NCBI RefSeq assembly: GCF_027943255.1
Contig: NC_072894.1
Span: 130,439,601-130,503,600 of the forward strand
DNA: 64,000 nt
Source of the DNA: Anastrepha obliqua
Lineage: Eukaryota > Arthropoda > Insecta > Diptera > Tephritidae
Direction of reading: 5' to 3'
This document shows positions 1 to 11,560 of this stretch, in pieces (the first letter of the stretch is position 1; each line of letters opens with the position of its first letter). A program made the translations under genes and the position numbers. The notes under the pieces were generated by a model. The model was not told the origin of the DNA and did not search any database. It worked only from the letters and a program-made list of their open reading frames with translations.

Positions 1-3000
1 CTCTAAACAATAACAAAAGGCACTTAACTTAATGCAGTAGCCCAACTTAAGTTGCCTTCACCATTATAAACCTAATTGTTTGCAAATTAAATAAAAAAAA
101 TTGGAATATTTTTTTCTTAATTTTTCGCTGCGATCTAAAAGTCAAATTTGTCATATTCATGCATACATACATACGTACATATATATGTATATCAATTAAG
201 TACACAATTTTTGTTGTAGTTTATATTTTTAATAGCCAAACGCTCGCTTCGAAATCCAAATCGCATAAATCCTCCAGGGTAATAAAAGATCACCGCTTTG
301 ATGCAAACGTTTTGTACAACATTCGTTTTGTGGCGAGTTAATGCCACCGCATAAATAAATCTTTCAACATATAAAATGTACATGCATACATGCACACATG
401 CACACATACATACATATGTACATATTTACTGCATAATTTTGTGTATTTAACCCAGTGGTCTTGTTGGTATAGCGACCAAATAAAGCTAGCGGCAGACAGT
501 GACAGTCAGTCAAGTATTTCTGCAGCCGTCGATGAGAGCAGCTGTGCTTTGCAATATGCATATGTGCGTATGTACGTGCGTATGTGTACATGTGTTTAGT
601 TGCTGGCTGTAAAATCGTGTAGTGGCCTGTGTATCAGCTTAGCAGATCCCGCACGTACCAACCAACTGTCTGCTAAACGAATTGTCCGTCTGTTTGTCAT
701 GTAGCAGTTCGTTGAATGTAAAAATGTGCGCATATGCGTGTGTTTATACACATACACATGTATGTTTTTCTAGATTGAAATCAGCAAACCACAAAATATT
801 ATAAGCACAATTTTTAAAAGCAACAACAAATGTTGGCGGATGCGTTGGCTTGCATAGAAATAGAAACCTATTTTTGTCATTGCTACAACAACGCAGCCAA
901 TAGCAACATTAACCAGCTGAAATGCTACTTCATTACTTGCTGTTGTTGCCATTTTTACATGCAGCTAATTTAATTTGAGATGCGGGCCACTGCCAGCTGA
1001 TTGCTCACTGCTGACTGCTGGCTGCTGGTGCTTTGCGGCCAACACAGCTCCAGCATATAGTGAAATAATTATTATATGTATATCAGCGCTTCTTGACGCA
1101 CTGCAGTGTCTGAGTCTCTGCCGCGCTGGCTCTCCTTGCTCTGGTGTTTTCAGCATTGTAATCAGCGTGCGGCTACCACTACCTACATTTCAAATCGTCC
1201 AAACGCTGCACTGCTGCACAAATGCGCTACTAACGTTTCTGGGATTCTTAAGCGTCAACATTTTTCTTTGTCTGCCTTTCAACACCTTTGCTCCACTTGA
1301 TTCCGAAAATTCGCGCTTGTTCAAGACTTAGCACACTCTTAAGTCCGCCGCTTTGTCATTTTTTGAAGTGTTGTCGCATTAAAATCTTTTCAAATTTCAT
1401 TAAAATGCGCACAACGATTCATTGCCGTTTTTATTGCTGTTGTGCACACACAAACATACGTTTTTCGCCTTCCCCTCTATTTGCGGTGACAAAGCTGATG
1501 TCTTTGCGCGCCATAAATCTAAGCGGCGCTCACTTCAGTGGCCATTTGTCCGCGCTGTTAAGGAGCTTTGCAATCAACCGACGCCACTTTGAATTGTCTG
1601 TCTGTCCACACATCTATCATTTGCAGTTTCCATGCTCCACACTCAGCCCTCCACTTATTCGCGTTCTAAAGCAAGTTCGCCTCCCAAAAAAATTGTCATT
1701 CGCATAAACAGATTTAAATGAGATAAACTCGCAGCAGTGCCACCGGTGCCAACACAAGCAACTCGCAATTTTGTTATCCATTCAAAGCACGTACCGCTCT
1801 CGAACGGCTGGCAAATGCCTAGCTGCCGCAACCATCAGTCTGTCAACCAGCCAGTGACTGCCACAAACACCGGTTGTTTAGCTGGTGTAGCCAGCTGATG
1901 GTTGTTGCTTGAGTTATTTGATTTTGATTTTGTTCGTTTTCCGGACTTATCTGCTTTGCCATTGTGTTTATTGTTTTTGTTTGTGTGTTGTTTTCTTAAG
2001 ATTTTTATAGTTTTCTATTTATAAATGCGTTTAGCCTTTTTTGCCTTCTTGACATTTGGTGTTTTTGTTGTCTTTGTTTTGCCACCATCAATTAAGTGTG
2101 TCAGGAATTGAAATTCTAGATTTTCGTGTACGATTTGCAGATTAGCGAGTGGCGCGTTGCGCGTTGCGCTCTGCGTTTTGTGGAGCGCACTCTGCGCCAG
2201 TTGGTCGTAGAATACTAATGAGTTTACATGGAGCGGCGGAAGGAAGGGTGCGACAAGTGCGTGCCCTCAATTAGTGTGGAAATACTTTACATAGACATGT
2301 TTGTGAATGTATCTGTCAGCGACTGTCTGGGATTTATGAGCAATTTGAAATTTTTTACTTTTACTACTTTAGAGTAGATCAAATAATTGCGCTTAAGAGC
2401 TAAAGAGTGCCGGAAATTACAAAATACACTTGGCCCAAGTTAATCTAGACCACATTTTTCTCATCATGCTTTACCTGGATGCGAAAGTAGCTTTCAATCA
2501 AATCAAATAAAATCGAAATGAATAAATTTGGGCTGGGCGATCAATCAATAAGTCAATCTGTGAGGGCGAATTCCTTTTCTAAGGACATGTTTACACACAT
2601 CCATAGACTGATCAAATCCTGTAATAGTTTGGGGAAACAAAATCCATTATTTTCTCGGTAGATGGCTATAGTGATCGGTACCTCATGATGTATTAGTCAA
2701 ACAATTTAAAAATTATGCAATTTAGAATTTGGACTGTGTAACCCATCGCACGATAAATATGTAATGGTTAAGTCCCAAATTTGTAAAATGTTTTGCAGCG
2801 TTTCCCAAGCTCAACCTTCACGCGTGGGACTTAATAAGAAATCGCTCGACCGTCTGTGCTAAGAACGGCTATTCTGGAAGATCGAGAGTGTATAAAAAAC
2901 CTGCGAAACCAAAAGTTTTATAACATGATTGACGAGGTGTGACACGGAGCTTATGAGAAATCACCAATAAAATAAAAGTAAATTTCATTACAAGCAAAAG

Positions 3001-4367
3001 TTTACTATCGATCAGTGTTTTAAAAATTGTTCCAAATATGGGAAGCAGCCTTTTTGATCCACTAATCCTTTCAGCACTGCTTTTACCGCTTCCTTGGCCG
3101 ACTTTATGCCATTATTCTGAATTTCCTTAAAGTGCAACTTCAACCTAAAATTGAGAGAAAAGATGAACAGAAAAAATTGCAGAGGGAACTATCAGTTCTA
3201 TAAGGCAGGTGCGTTGGTATGTTTTTTCGCGAAACACTTTTGCACAATGAATGGGGAATTGGCCGACGCGTTTTCGAGGTGTAAGATCCGACCGTTCTTG
3301 GTGAGCTCCCATCATACACGTGAAATGCGTGCCAGCAAGTACCTACCTCAGGGCGACAACATAAACCTACCCTTTTCAAGTACAAATTTATTCACGATAA
3401 ATCATGCAGGGGATCATCGGCATTGCCTTCAGTCGCGTCCTGGACATCTGGACATCTCCGCTTTTCAACCCACTGCTGACTTCATTACGGGTCTTGAGCT
3501 GGAGATCGCACCTCAGGTGCCAGAGCAAAATACGCTTACTGTTGCCAACTCAAATTTAAATTTATAGATCTTCAAACAAATAAAATATAAAATTTTCGAT
3601 AAAAGCTTATGAACGGTATTTGCTTATATGTGTACGTAATTTATTAATTTATACATAGATATTTTTTTTCTTAACCAAAAGTATCTAAAACTTGATTGTG
3701 CATCAGATACACAATTTCCAATCGAAAATCGCTGACCCATAAAATCACTATTCAATCAACACAGAAACATCAATAAAAATCATTTTCCTACAATCAAAAA
3801 GCAGCCCATCAATTTTCGTTTTGCAAGCAAATGTTTACAATAAAAACAATACTAACATGCATACTTTTACACACACATAGAAGGAAAAATATCGAAGAAA
3901 AGTCACGGAGAGATCACCAACAGCAGCAGTGCCGAAGAAGCTTCATTGATAGAGAATTAGTTGAAATATTGAATGCGGAATTGCGTCATACAAATTGACG
4001 CACTTCACTGCTGATGCATGAAAGAATTAAAAATCTATTTCGATTAATTGAATGTTGTGGCTATTTGATATGTTTTGCATATGCTGAAGTAAAAATTAGA
4101 ACAGCTAAGAACAAAACAAACACAAAAACTGAGTCGAACGCAGTGCGTGATCCTCCTCTAACTAGTGTGAAACGGGTGCAAAGTGGCACAGCTGTTACTA
4201 GAAATTTGTAGTGGCAGCTTTGCAGTTGCTAAGTGGTTTTTTGTAGGCTAATATAAATTTTAATAGTTAAATTTGTTTCAGACAGGGCGACTCCCTATCG
4301 TGTGGTTTGACCTGATTCTGGAAAAGATCGTGCGAGCCGCAAATAAAATTTCACTTCTCTCTAATCT
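1..4367. other. non-coding, AT-rich; no recognisable gene
   Basis: No reading frame here resembles a known protein and none shows a convincing exon structure. The longest open frames (139 codons ending near 1707, 138 codons ending near 3567) have low-complexity or patternless translations. A TACA/TATG simple repeat lies at 161-190 and more of the same motif at 380-420 and 545-600. One short dispersed repeat (2641-2722) is listed separately. The region could be intergenic or part of a large 5' intron of the dlp gene. Confidence 0.6.
2641..2722 (+). repeat. dispersed repeat, copy 1 (partner at 60779)
   Basis: About 80 bases match the block at 60779-60860, starting ATCCATTATTTT and including GGTAGATGGCT and ATTAGTCAAACAATT (ATTAATCAAACAATT in the partner), with scattered substitutions. 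Both copies are on the same strand. It is probably the end of an unidentified transposable element; no coding capacity or inverted repeat was found beside this copy. Confidence 0.6.
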
Positions 4368-4635
4368 TAGCCTCTTCCTATTTTTGGTGTGTGTCTTGAT
4401 ATTGTTTCACCTACGGAAGAATCTACAATTCTATGCCGCCTCCAAAGCGCAGGTTTTTAATGAGGAGCTTTTTTTCATGGCGCAATTACATTCAGAGGTC
4501 TGCCATTGTCTGCAGAGGTGCGACTGCTATAAGAAAATATTTTTTCTATTACTTGGTGTTTTACACCTTCGCACTTGTGTACTTCCGAATGCTATACATA
4601 GCTATACACCAACCCATTCGGCTCGGCGACCACAG
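4368..4635 (-). mobile_element. tRNA-like SINE, near full length
   Basis: Read on the minus strand, this starts with a tRNA-like head containing GCCGAATGGGTTGGTG (an RNA polymerase III A-box pattern, near 4600-4622). It continues through the family body, seen on the + strand as GGAGCTTTTTTTCATGG and GTCTGCCATTGTCTGCAGAG. It ends at the stretch matching the family word TTTGTGGTGTGCGTCTTGATG. The B box is degenerate and the 3' terminal GCGCCAATTA is missing. The identification rests on shared sequence with the other copies listed in this window. Confidence 0.7.
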
Positions 4636-5244
4636 TAAAATATTTAAACCTCTTTTTGAGTCACCCGATTTCAAAAATGTACCTACCGATTTGAAGAAAA
4701 TAACTTCATTCAGTGCAAAAATTCCAAGAAATATGGGGCGTGGTATTTAACTTGTACACCAAACTGTGAAAGCCAATTAAGCTAGAGAACTGAAACTTGG
4801 CAGGAATGCATAATTTTGCATTATGTTGAAAAGCGATAGGCATTGGAAAAGGGAGCGTGGTGCTTCCCGTAAACTGAAATTGAATCGCTTTTCTCCGGAA
4901 CCTCAACGCTAAGATAATGCAATTTGACATAATTACAAAAATTGTCAATACTTGTCTCATGGTGAAAAGTGGTAAACATTAGAAAAGGAAAGCACCAACC
5001 TCCTATACTGAAAGCTTCATACAGCTTTTCTCTGGAATCGCATACCTGTGTGCTAAGGTAGAGAGTAGAGAGGTATTGGTCTTAAGGCAAAGAACAAACA
5101 GCCCATACAAACTTAGATCTCATATCGCGTGCAGATAGATCTCATAGTTGCTTTGTATAGTTCAATTGAAATTGGTAAAAACCTACTACTTACAGTGAGA
5201 ATTGTTATTGGTCGAGTTCGAATTTCCAACCACCGGCGATACTA

Positions 5245-5588
5245 AAGGGTGGTTAAATTTCAAGGGCCGATGTTGAATGTGAACCACACCTAAACGTCAA
5301 CGACACCGTTTTACGTCGATAAGCCAGCAACAATTCAAGAGCTAAAGGATGAGATAATTTGGCACATTAACGGCATAGAACCTCAATTATGCCTCAGCGT
5401 CATCGAAAATTTGGACCATCGGATGGAGGTGGGCCGCCGAAGCCGCGGCGGCCATTTGGCCGATATTTTGTTTCACACGTAATTGAGCCATACCAGTATT
5501 ATCATAGTAAAGAGAAATGATAATAATTTCCTAAAAATATTGTATTTTATTTAAAATCAACACCGGGCCTTGAAACTTAACCACCCTT
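5245..5588 (+). mobile_element. Tc1/mariner-type deletion derivative (MITE-like), 344 bp
   Basis: The ends are inverted repeats: AAGGGTGGTTAAATTTCAAGG at the left, and its reverse complement with one mismatch at the right. A TA dinucleotide sits just outside each end (5243-5244 and 5589-5590), the target duplication of this superfamily. Between them the + strand encodes only a transposase C-terminus: VDKPATIQELKDEI, then ENLDHRMEV and SRGGHLADILFHT before a stop. That tail belongs to the same kind of transposase as the 43.2 kb element. The catalytic core is deleted, so the copy cannot be autonomous. Confidence 0.85.
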
Positions 5589-7439
5589 TAGTTGATGAAA
5601 CTGAGCCGGCACTACGCCAAAATGTCATCGAAAGTGTCATCAAAAGGGTCAACTATTACCTTAGTGACTAGACGACCATTTATCAGCTGTTGTGTTGCAT
5701 ATTTAATTTTCATGTTTATCCACTTTATTACAATAAAAGCAACAGAACGAAACCTAACTTCGAATTAAATGTTCTTCATGGCACACCCTATATTTAGATC
5801 AGCTTAAAGTTAGATGAGAAGACGCCTTCACCTTGCTCCTTGAGTGGCACGAAACAATCGATCAACACCTTCAGACTCTCCTCAAAAGTTTGCTGCTCTC
5901 CTCAAAAGTTAGCTTCATCACACATCAATTTTCTCTCTTACTTAAGTACTCACTTGAGATCCCATAAACTATGCATTCACTGTACTCTAACAGCATCATA
6001 AGTAGGAACAATTTTGCATAAATGCAATTGCAGATGCAAAACTAAATTCCAAAGCACACAAATTTTCTAATTAACTTTTGCGGTGACACTCGAAGACAAC
6101 AAAAGAGCAACTGCAGCAATTTTAGAGTTTATTGACACAGCCTAGCCACAAAGGCAAATACGTACACAGGCGCACACACCTTAATATCTAAATGCATATG
6201 TATGGGTGTAGATGGCATCAAATAGCACAACAACTGAGCAAACAGTGGCGCAAGAAATTTCTGAGAAGCATTTTGCTAAGTATCTGGTGATTATTTTGCG
6301 TGGAGTAGGCTTTTCTATACAACAGCAATTTGTTGTTGCCGCTACGTACACTTATACATGCACATAAGTGCATGTTGCTGTTGATGTTTTAACATACTTG
6401 CGACACTCTGACCGCAAACTTGACACTTGTGCACACAATTAATTTGCATTTCACTCACCATTTATTGCATACATTTCTGTATGTGTCTACAGCTGTAGAT
6501 ATGTATTTCTACAAATGCAACATGTCATACATAAACATGTATGCTCCGTTGTGGTAATGCGTGTGTGGGTAGCAATTTGTAGCAGGAATGTAAATGCCTG
6601 ACTTGGCAAGGGATGCAACATTCGTACAACAATTTAATGCCACATGTAGAGAAGGCGATATTTTTTGGAAAAATGGCAGAGGCAGCTTGAGTAGAGACAC
6701 AAGTCGATTCAAATTGGAACCGAGAACACAGCAGCTCTTGAAAGTAATAAGAAACATTACTCAAGGAGCTGGTTTGCCTCTTCTCGGCAATGTGTGCAAA
6801 TTAATTTATAATTCGCATTGACGATGCAAATGAAGTTATGTATATGCATATGCACATACGCGCATATTTATTGTATTTACAATAACAACGAATGCCACTA
6901 GCAGCGGGCAATTGAGTCGTAGTAATTGCAAGTGGGCAGCAGAATCCGATATATCTTCATTAAATCGAGTGAATTTTAAGTGACGTTCTGCAGAAAATTA
7001 TTGCTCGCTGAGCAAAAAATGCTTTAAAGTGAGAAGTTGAAACGGTTATTGAATAAATACTCATATCAGATGACTTTGAGGCGCTTAATGGGCTATAATT
7101 GCCAGTTGCTCGCTAATAATTGACGCTGGGAGGAAAAGTGAGTTTAAATGGGAAATAACAATAGTAAAAAGGTTGCGATGTTAGGAAGTGATGAAGAGAA
7201 GTAAATGCCGGTGTATTTTTTAAGTTGTTGCACAAATCTCTCTTACTTTAAGCCCTAACACATCGCAAACTATAGTAAGTGCAAAAGCTTTATTCAAAAT
7301 TCAAATTCAAACCTATTGTTCAATGTCGGATCACTCCCACTATTCCTAATCCCGGGAGTTGTGAATCGCTTGAACCATATGCAAAAGAATCGTCCTGGCC
7401 ACTTACAAGTGAATGGCGATCAGTAACTTTCCCCACTTG
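5589..7439. other. non-coding, no recognisable gene
   Basis: AT-rich sequence with short CA/TA-rich stretches and scattered repeated words, such as the tandem CTCTCCTCAAAAGTT near 5877 and 5896. Short open frames around 6509-6821 overlap on both strands and have no protein-like features. I see no RNA gene or promoter I could defend. Confidence 0.5.
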
Positions 7440-7752
7440 CGTGGACTTCTATATATGGAAAGATTCTGCGCAAGATTTTTGGACCTTTGCACTTTGGCAA
7501 CGGCGAATATCGCAGACGATAAAACGATGAGCTGTGTGAGCTGGCTGGGTCATGTCGTCCGAATGGATACAAACGCTCCGATTCTGAAAGTATTCGATGC
7601 GGTACCAGCTGGTGGTAGCAGAAAGGCCTCCTTTGCGTTGGAAAGATCAGGTGGAGAAGGACTTGCCCTCACTTGGTGTGTCCAATCGGCGCCAGTTAGG
7701 CCAAAATCGCGTAAGCGGTTACCGCACCAATTAAGAAGAAGAAGAATTTCAT
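7440..7752 (+). mobile_element. RTE-like LINE 3' fragment, copy 1
   Basis: In shifting frames the + strand encodes the end of an endonuclease-reverse transcriptase: SWLGHVVRMDTNAP, LKVFDAVPAGGSR, then RWKDQVEKDLPSLGVSN. This GHVxRM...GRPxxRWxDxVxxDL tail is typical of RTE/BovB-clade LINEs. The copy ends CACCAATTAAGAAGAAGAAG, a simple AAG repeat instead of poly-A, also typical of that clade. Frameshifts break it throughout. A second copy lies at 23440-23716. Confidence 0.75.
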
Positions 7753-7789
7753 GAAGGTATGAGTGGGCGGGGTACAACATTTGGAAGGA

Positions 7790-8105
7790 AAAGTGGTAGA
7801 GGAGGAGTATTCTGCGAAAAGCTCCCCATCAAACTCAAATTTAGGTTACCCGACCACTGTAGTCTTCTCCAAGCGGATGTAGCCGCAATTAAAGAAACAG
7901 GCTCCTTATCTCTGCAATTACTGTAAGGGGGGTGAATATCTACTATGATAGCCAAGCGGCAATTAGAGCCTTGGGCTCCTTGCTTCTGCGTGCGAAATTG
8001 GTCGGAGAATGCTTGATTTCTTCCGCGACTGCCTTCGAATATTTCGATATTGTGCTCATTTGGGCCCCCATTCATAGTGGCATAGCGGGGAACTGCTGAG
8101 CTGAT
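7790..8105 (+). mobile_element. LINE RNase H domain remnant
   Basis: Frame-broken remains of an RNase H domain from a different non-LTR retrotransposon. One frame reads KLPIKLKFRLPDHCSLLQADVAAIK (split here as KLPIKLKF, LPDHCS, QADVAAIK). Another reads YDSQAAIRALGSLLLRAKLV and VLIWAPIHSGIAGN followed by AD. These correspond to the conserved DxxAA and HxxxxGN..AD motifs of I/R1/Loa-type RNase H. It lies directly after the RTE fragment, so one insertion probably landed beside or in the other. Confidence 0.75.
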
Positions 8106-11009
8106 AAGAAGAAGTAAATAGCGATCACGCGCTTAATGCTACCCAGCCAACGCAGCCTGTGTGCCTTCAGCCTTCAGCCTTTGTGCTTGCTGAGTTTCTC
8201 TGCCTGACTTGAATATAACTAATAGGAGAGTCATTTTAATAGCAATAAGTGTTTGTGGATTAGATATAAATATGGAATTACCCAACAAAGTTAATAAAAA
8301 CCCTAGTCAAGGTAGAATCAATTGACTGACAATCTTCCTCTCTTGTTGTTGCTGTTTTTACGACTTGCTTTTACATTTAAACTTTGCTCAGCGTTTTCAC
8401 TTGTTGTTTTTGTTGTGGCTGTATTTTTATATTTTCGTCAGTCACAAGGAAGTGAACTTGAACACTTAATAGGTCCATAACAGCAATAAAAAATAAATAC
8501 AAAACACAAATAAAAATCAAACAGAGGAAACAATTTAGTGTTGATTAAAAATACCAGGAAAAGAGCAACTGAAGTAAAGAAATGTTCGTATGTATATATA
8601 CTCACATATATAAAAACATAGTATTTATGTACACATAGCAACAAAGTATTGAAGATTCACTAATGGGCTGTTTCTTTTTTTGTCAAACTCAAAGTGCCAA
8701 TGATGTTCCAAAGACAAAAAAACACAAAACAAAAACAACAAAATTCTCCTAACCATTGGAAGTCACTCAACGAGAATGTATGAAACGATAAATCATATAT
8801 TCCGAACAAAATACAAGGAAAAATATGCCATAAAATGTAGTAGTGCTGCCACCCACTGGCACAAAGGTTTGCTTGCTGCCTGCTTTCACTGCTCTAATTT
8901 CATACTGCGAGCACGTCGAGTACAGTGCAACAACTTTGTATTTATTTGGCGCGCTTCTTAATTTCTCCGCCTTTTCAGCAATATTAAAATTTTTATAGCC
9001 ATTTAAGTAACTTTGGTTTCGTTTTCGTCGAGTATTTATTGTACTTATTGTCATTATTTGTTGTGATAACATCCGCAATAACGGTGAGTACTTCTTGACG
9101 TTGACAGCAGCCATTGGAGCGATGCTATGCTCACCTCAGACGAGCATGTCGTGCGTTACTTGACATGGCAAAGTGGCAATAAAACACAATTTGCACTCTC
9201 TACTCGTGACGCTCTTCAAGAAAAATCACATTAATGTCAGCGGAGGGTAAAAACAAGTGTCACATTTCCGGCGCACGCTTTAAGGGCCTCCATTTCTCCG
9301 CAGTTATTTGTCATTGCTGGTGCTGCTGCTGTTGCGTGATTTTGCTGTTGTTTGGTGTCATAAAAAATTTACGACCTCAATGTCACATAATTGTTCGAAA
9401 TGTTCACACAATAGCGCTCTGAAATACTAAAAGTAGCATTGGGCTGTTTGTGGTGGATTAGAGCGCACATGCACACACTCTTCTATGTGTGCGTGTATTT
9501 CATGGCTTATGTGTGTGACAAATTAGCTTATAAAATTGATGCGCACTGTTAACCCGCCACAGAAGATTTATGACCGCCCGTCCACTCTTCTATCACATTT
9601 TAAACGCTTCCACAGTACTATTGTATGTATGTATATACGGATGTGTGCGTATATCAATGCTAAGAAGTATGTTTATAGGTCTTTTATTATTCATTTTATG
9701 CTCTTTTAATTTTATTGTTATCTTTTTCAAAAAATGTACACAACATTTTCCTGTCGGCCGGCTACCGAATTTCCCTCGTAAATTATGGCTAATTAATTAA
9801 TTACTCCAACTCTTGCACATAAAAATTGACCATTGGAGTTCAAGTTTCAAGTTAAAGCACAGTTAATAAATATAATCCAAAAATTTTATGTAGAGAAATA
9901 TTTCTATAATTAAATTAGTACTCGTGGAGGTTTTGGGCTACGAGCAGAATGACAACTACTAATTCATGTATGTACGCAGAGAATTTGTGTAAATATGTAT
10001 GTATTTATGCTTGTACGTGGCGTTATGTGGGCGCGGTAAAATGCGTGCTATAAATAACTCGCCCCACCTGACCTTTAAAGATAATTAAAATTTGTGCTAT
10101 TTTAAGAGTTCTAATCATTTATATTTACAAGGCCGACTAAAGTAATCATTTTCTACTTAATAACTAATTAAGTTAACCTAAACAATAAAGAATACATCTT
10201 TTTAATTAAAATCAATTCTTTACTAATTCGAGTTTTTTCTTTATTTTCAGGTATGTGCTTTTATTTAAAATGCACTCTTCACTTTTTATGAGTTTATTCA
10301 TGCGAGAGAGTCTGGTGAGCCTGTATAAAAAAAAAAGTTTCATCAAAACTCTAATGAAGCTCAATTCAAGTTATTTATTTATTTATAGATTTACGTAAAA
10401 TATATTAGAATTAAGTCTGTATAATAACAAGTTATACAAATATAAGGAAGCAGCAGCACTAGCAACATGGACCATCATCGACTGAAAAATGTCAACAGCG
10501 CGCGGTGTTCCCAAGCGGTCCCCTTCCAAGTACTAGCCGCACGCGACGCTGCTTAATTTCGGTGATCCGGCAAAAACAGATGTTTTCAACGTTGCGTGGC
10601 CGTTAACTACGTAAAATATAATTATATACATAGGATTACATGGCACAGTCAAAGAAACCAGCAAAAGAAGTTATCAGCCTCTATTAACTCATACCATGAG
10701 CTCTGAGCCAAAAATAGCACCATTCAAACGCCAAATATTCTAAAAACTCGACAGTACTGTAACAAATATTCCTGATTGAATTCAAAAATTATATTTTAAC
10801 CAGTATTATCTATGTCCTGATTACCCAAGAGATTTTCAGCCAAAGGCAATTTCAACTAAAGTTTCATTGGTAGACGAATTACATAAAACATTTGGTGTTG
10901 TTAAAACTGTTTTTGGGTTGAATGCTCCTTTTAGGAGTACGTTTTTTCAATTTAATGCATATTCTTCTCCATTAGTCTTTGATTTTTTTACTCGTAAGTC
11001 TACTTTTAA
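8106..11009. other. non-coding, no recognisable gene
   Basis: AT-rich with short CA/TA runs. The open frames at 8767-9114 and 9570-9800 show no domain, and codon use is not distinct from the background. A frame around 10846-11020 (containing VDELHKTFGVVKTVFG) might be a worn retroelement piece, but I cannot place it. Confidence 0.5.
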
Positions 11010-11560
11010 GAAGTTAGGTTAGGTTTTTGTGGCAGTCGGTTTAGAATAACCAACTCACTTAGCCCATTGTAGGTCCGTTTTAGTCTCACTGTGTATCATG
11101 CGAACCTAAGTGTTTATTTATCAGGGAGCCATTTAGCCGCTCTTATGAAGCGTAGGATTGGTAATATCCCAACACCGGATAGTTCCGTAAGAGCATCAAA
11201 AGAGTATTTTGCTAACAAACTTGCACTACTCCCAGATAAGACTCGACAATTACAGAGGAAGTGTTCTACAGTTTCTTCCCCTTCCTCGTCTTTACAACTT
11301 CTGCAGTATTCATGCGAAAATACTCTTAGCCAAGAAGAGTGTCTACCCAACCGTCAATAACCGGTGACACAACCCATGACCGTTGAGAAGTGCTCTCATA
11401 TGAGGTTGAGCAATTCTCCTGAGCTTTTCTTTTCTATTGGCGGCCAAATTAGCCTGGTTGTAACACAAGTATTTTCTACTCTCCATGACCTATTGGCCTC
11501 CTCGAGAATATTATTTTTTATTCAGAACGAACAGCTACGGAGCAGGAATCTATAGCTTTA
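11010..11560 (-). mobile_element. LINE ORF2 C-terminal fragment (I/R1/Loa-like)
   Basis: On the minus strand, 11350 to 11114 encodes RRSCKDEEGEETVEHFLCNC-like sequence (YCRSCKDEEGEETVEHFLC), then ILRFIRAAKW and a stop. This is the Cys-x2-Cys...His-x4-Cys element after the RNase H domain in many insect LINEs. Farther upstream (11360-11560) broken pieces of the RNase H end are visible. The 3' end lies near 11030 and reads CCTAACCTAACT on the minus strand, like the related fragment at 48 kb. Non-functional. Confidence 0.8.

Noticed and set aside
161..190. TACA/TATG arrays as CRISPR-like or regulatory repeats
   Set aside because: Simple tetranucleotide repeats typical of fly DNA, with no spacer structure.
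3151..3567. 138-codon + strand frame
   Set aside because: No recognisable motif; the reverse strand is also open; no neighbouring splice pattern.
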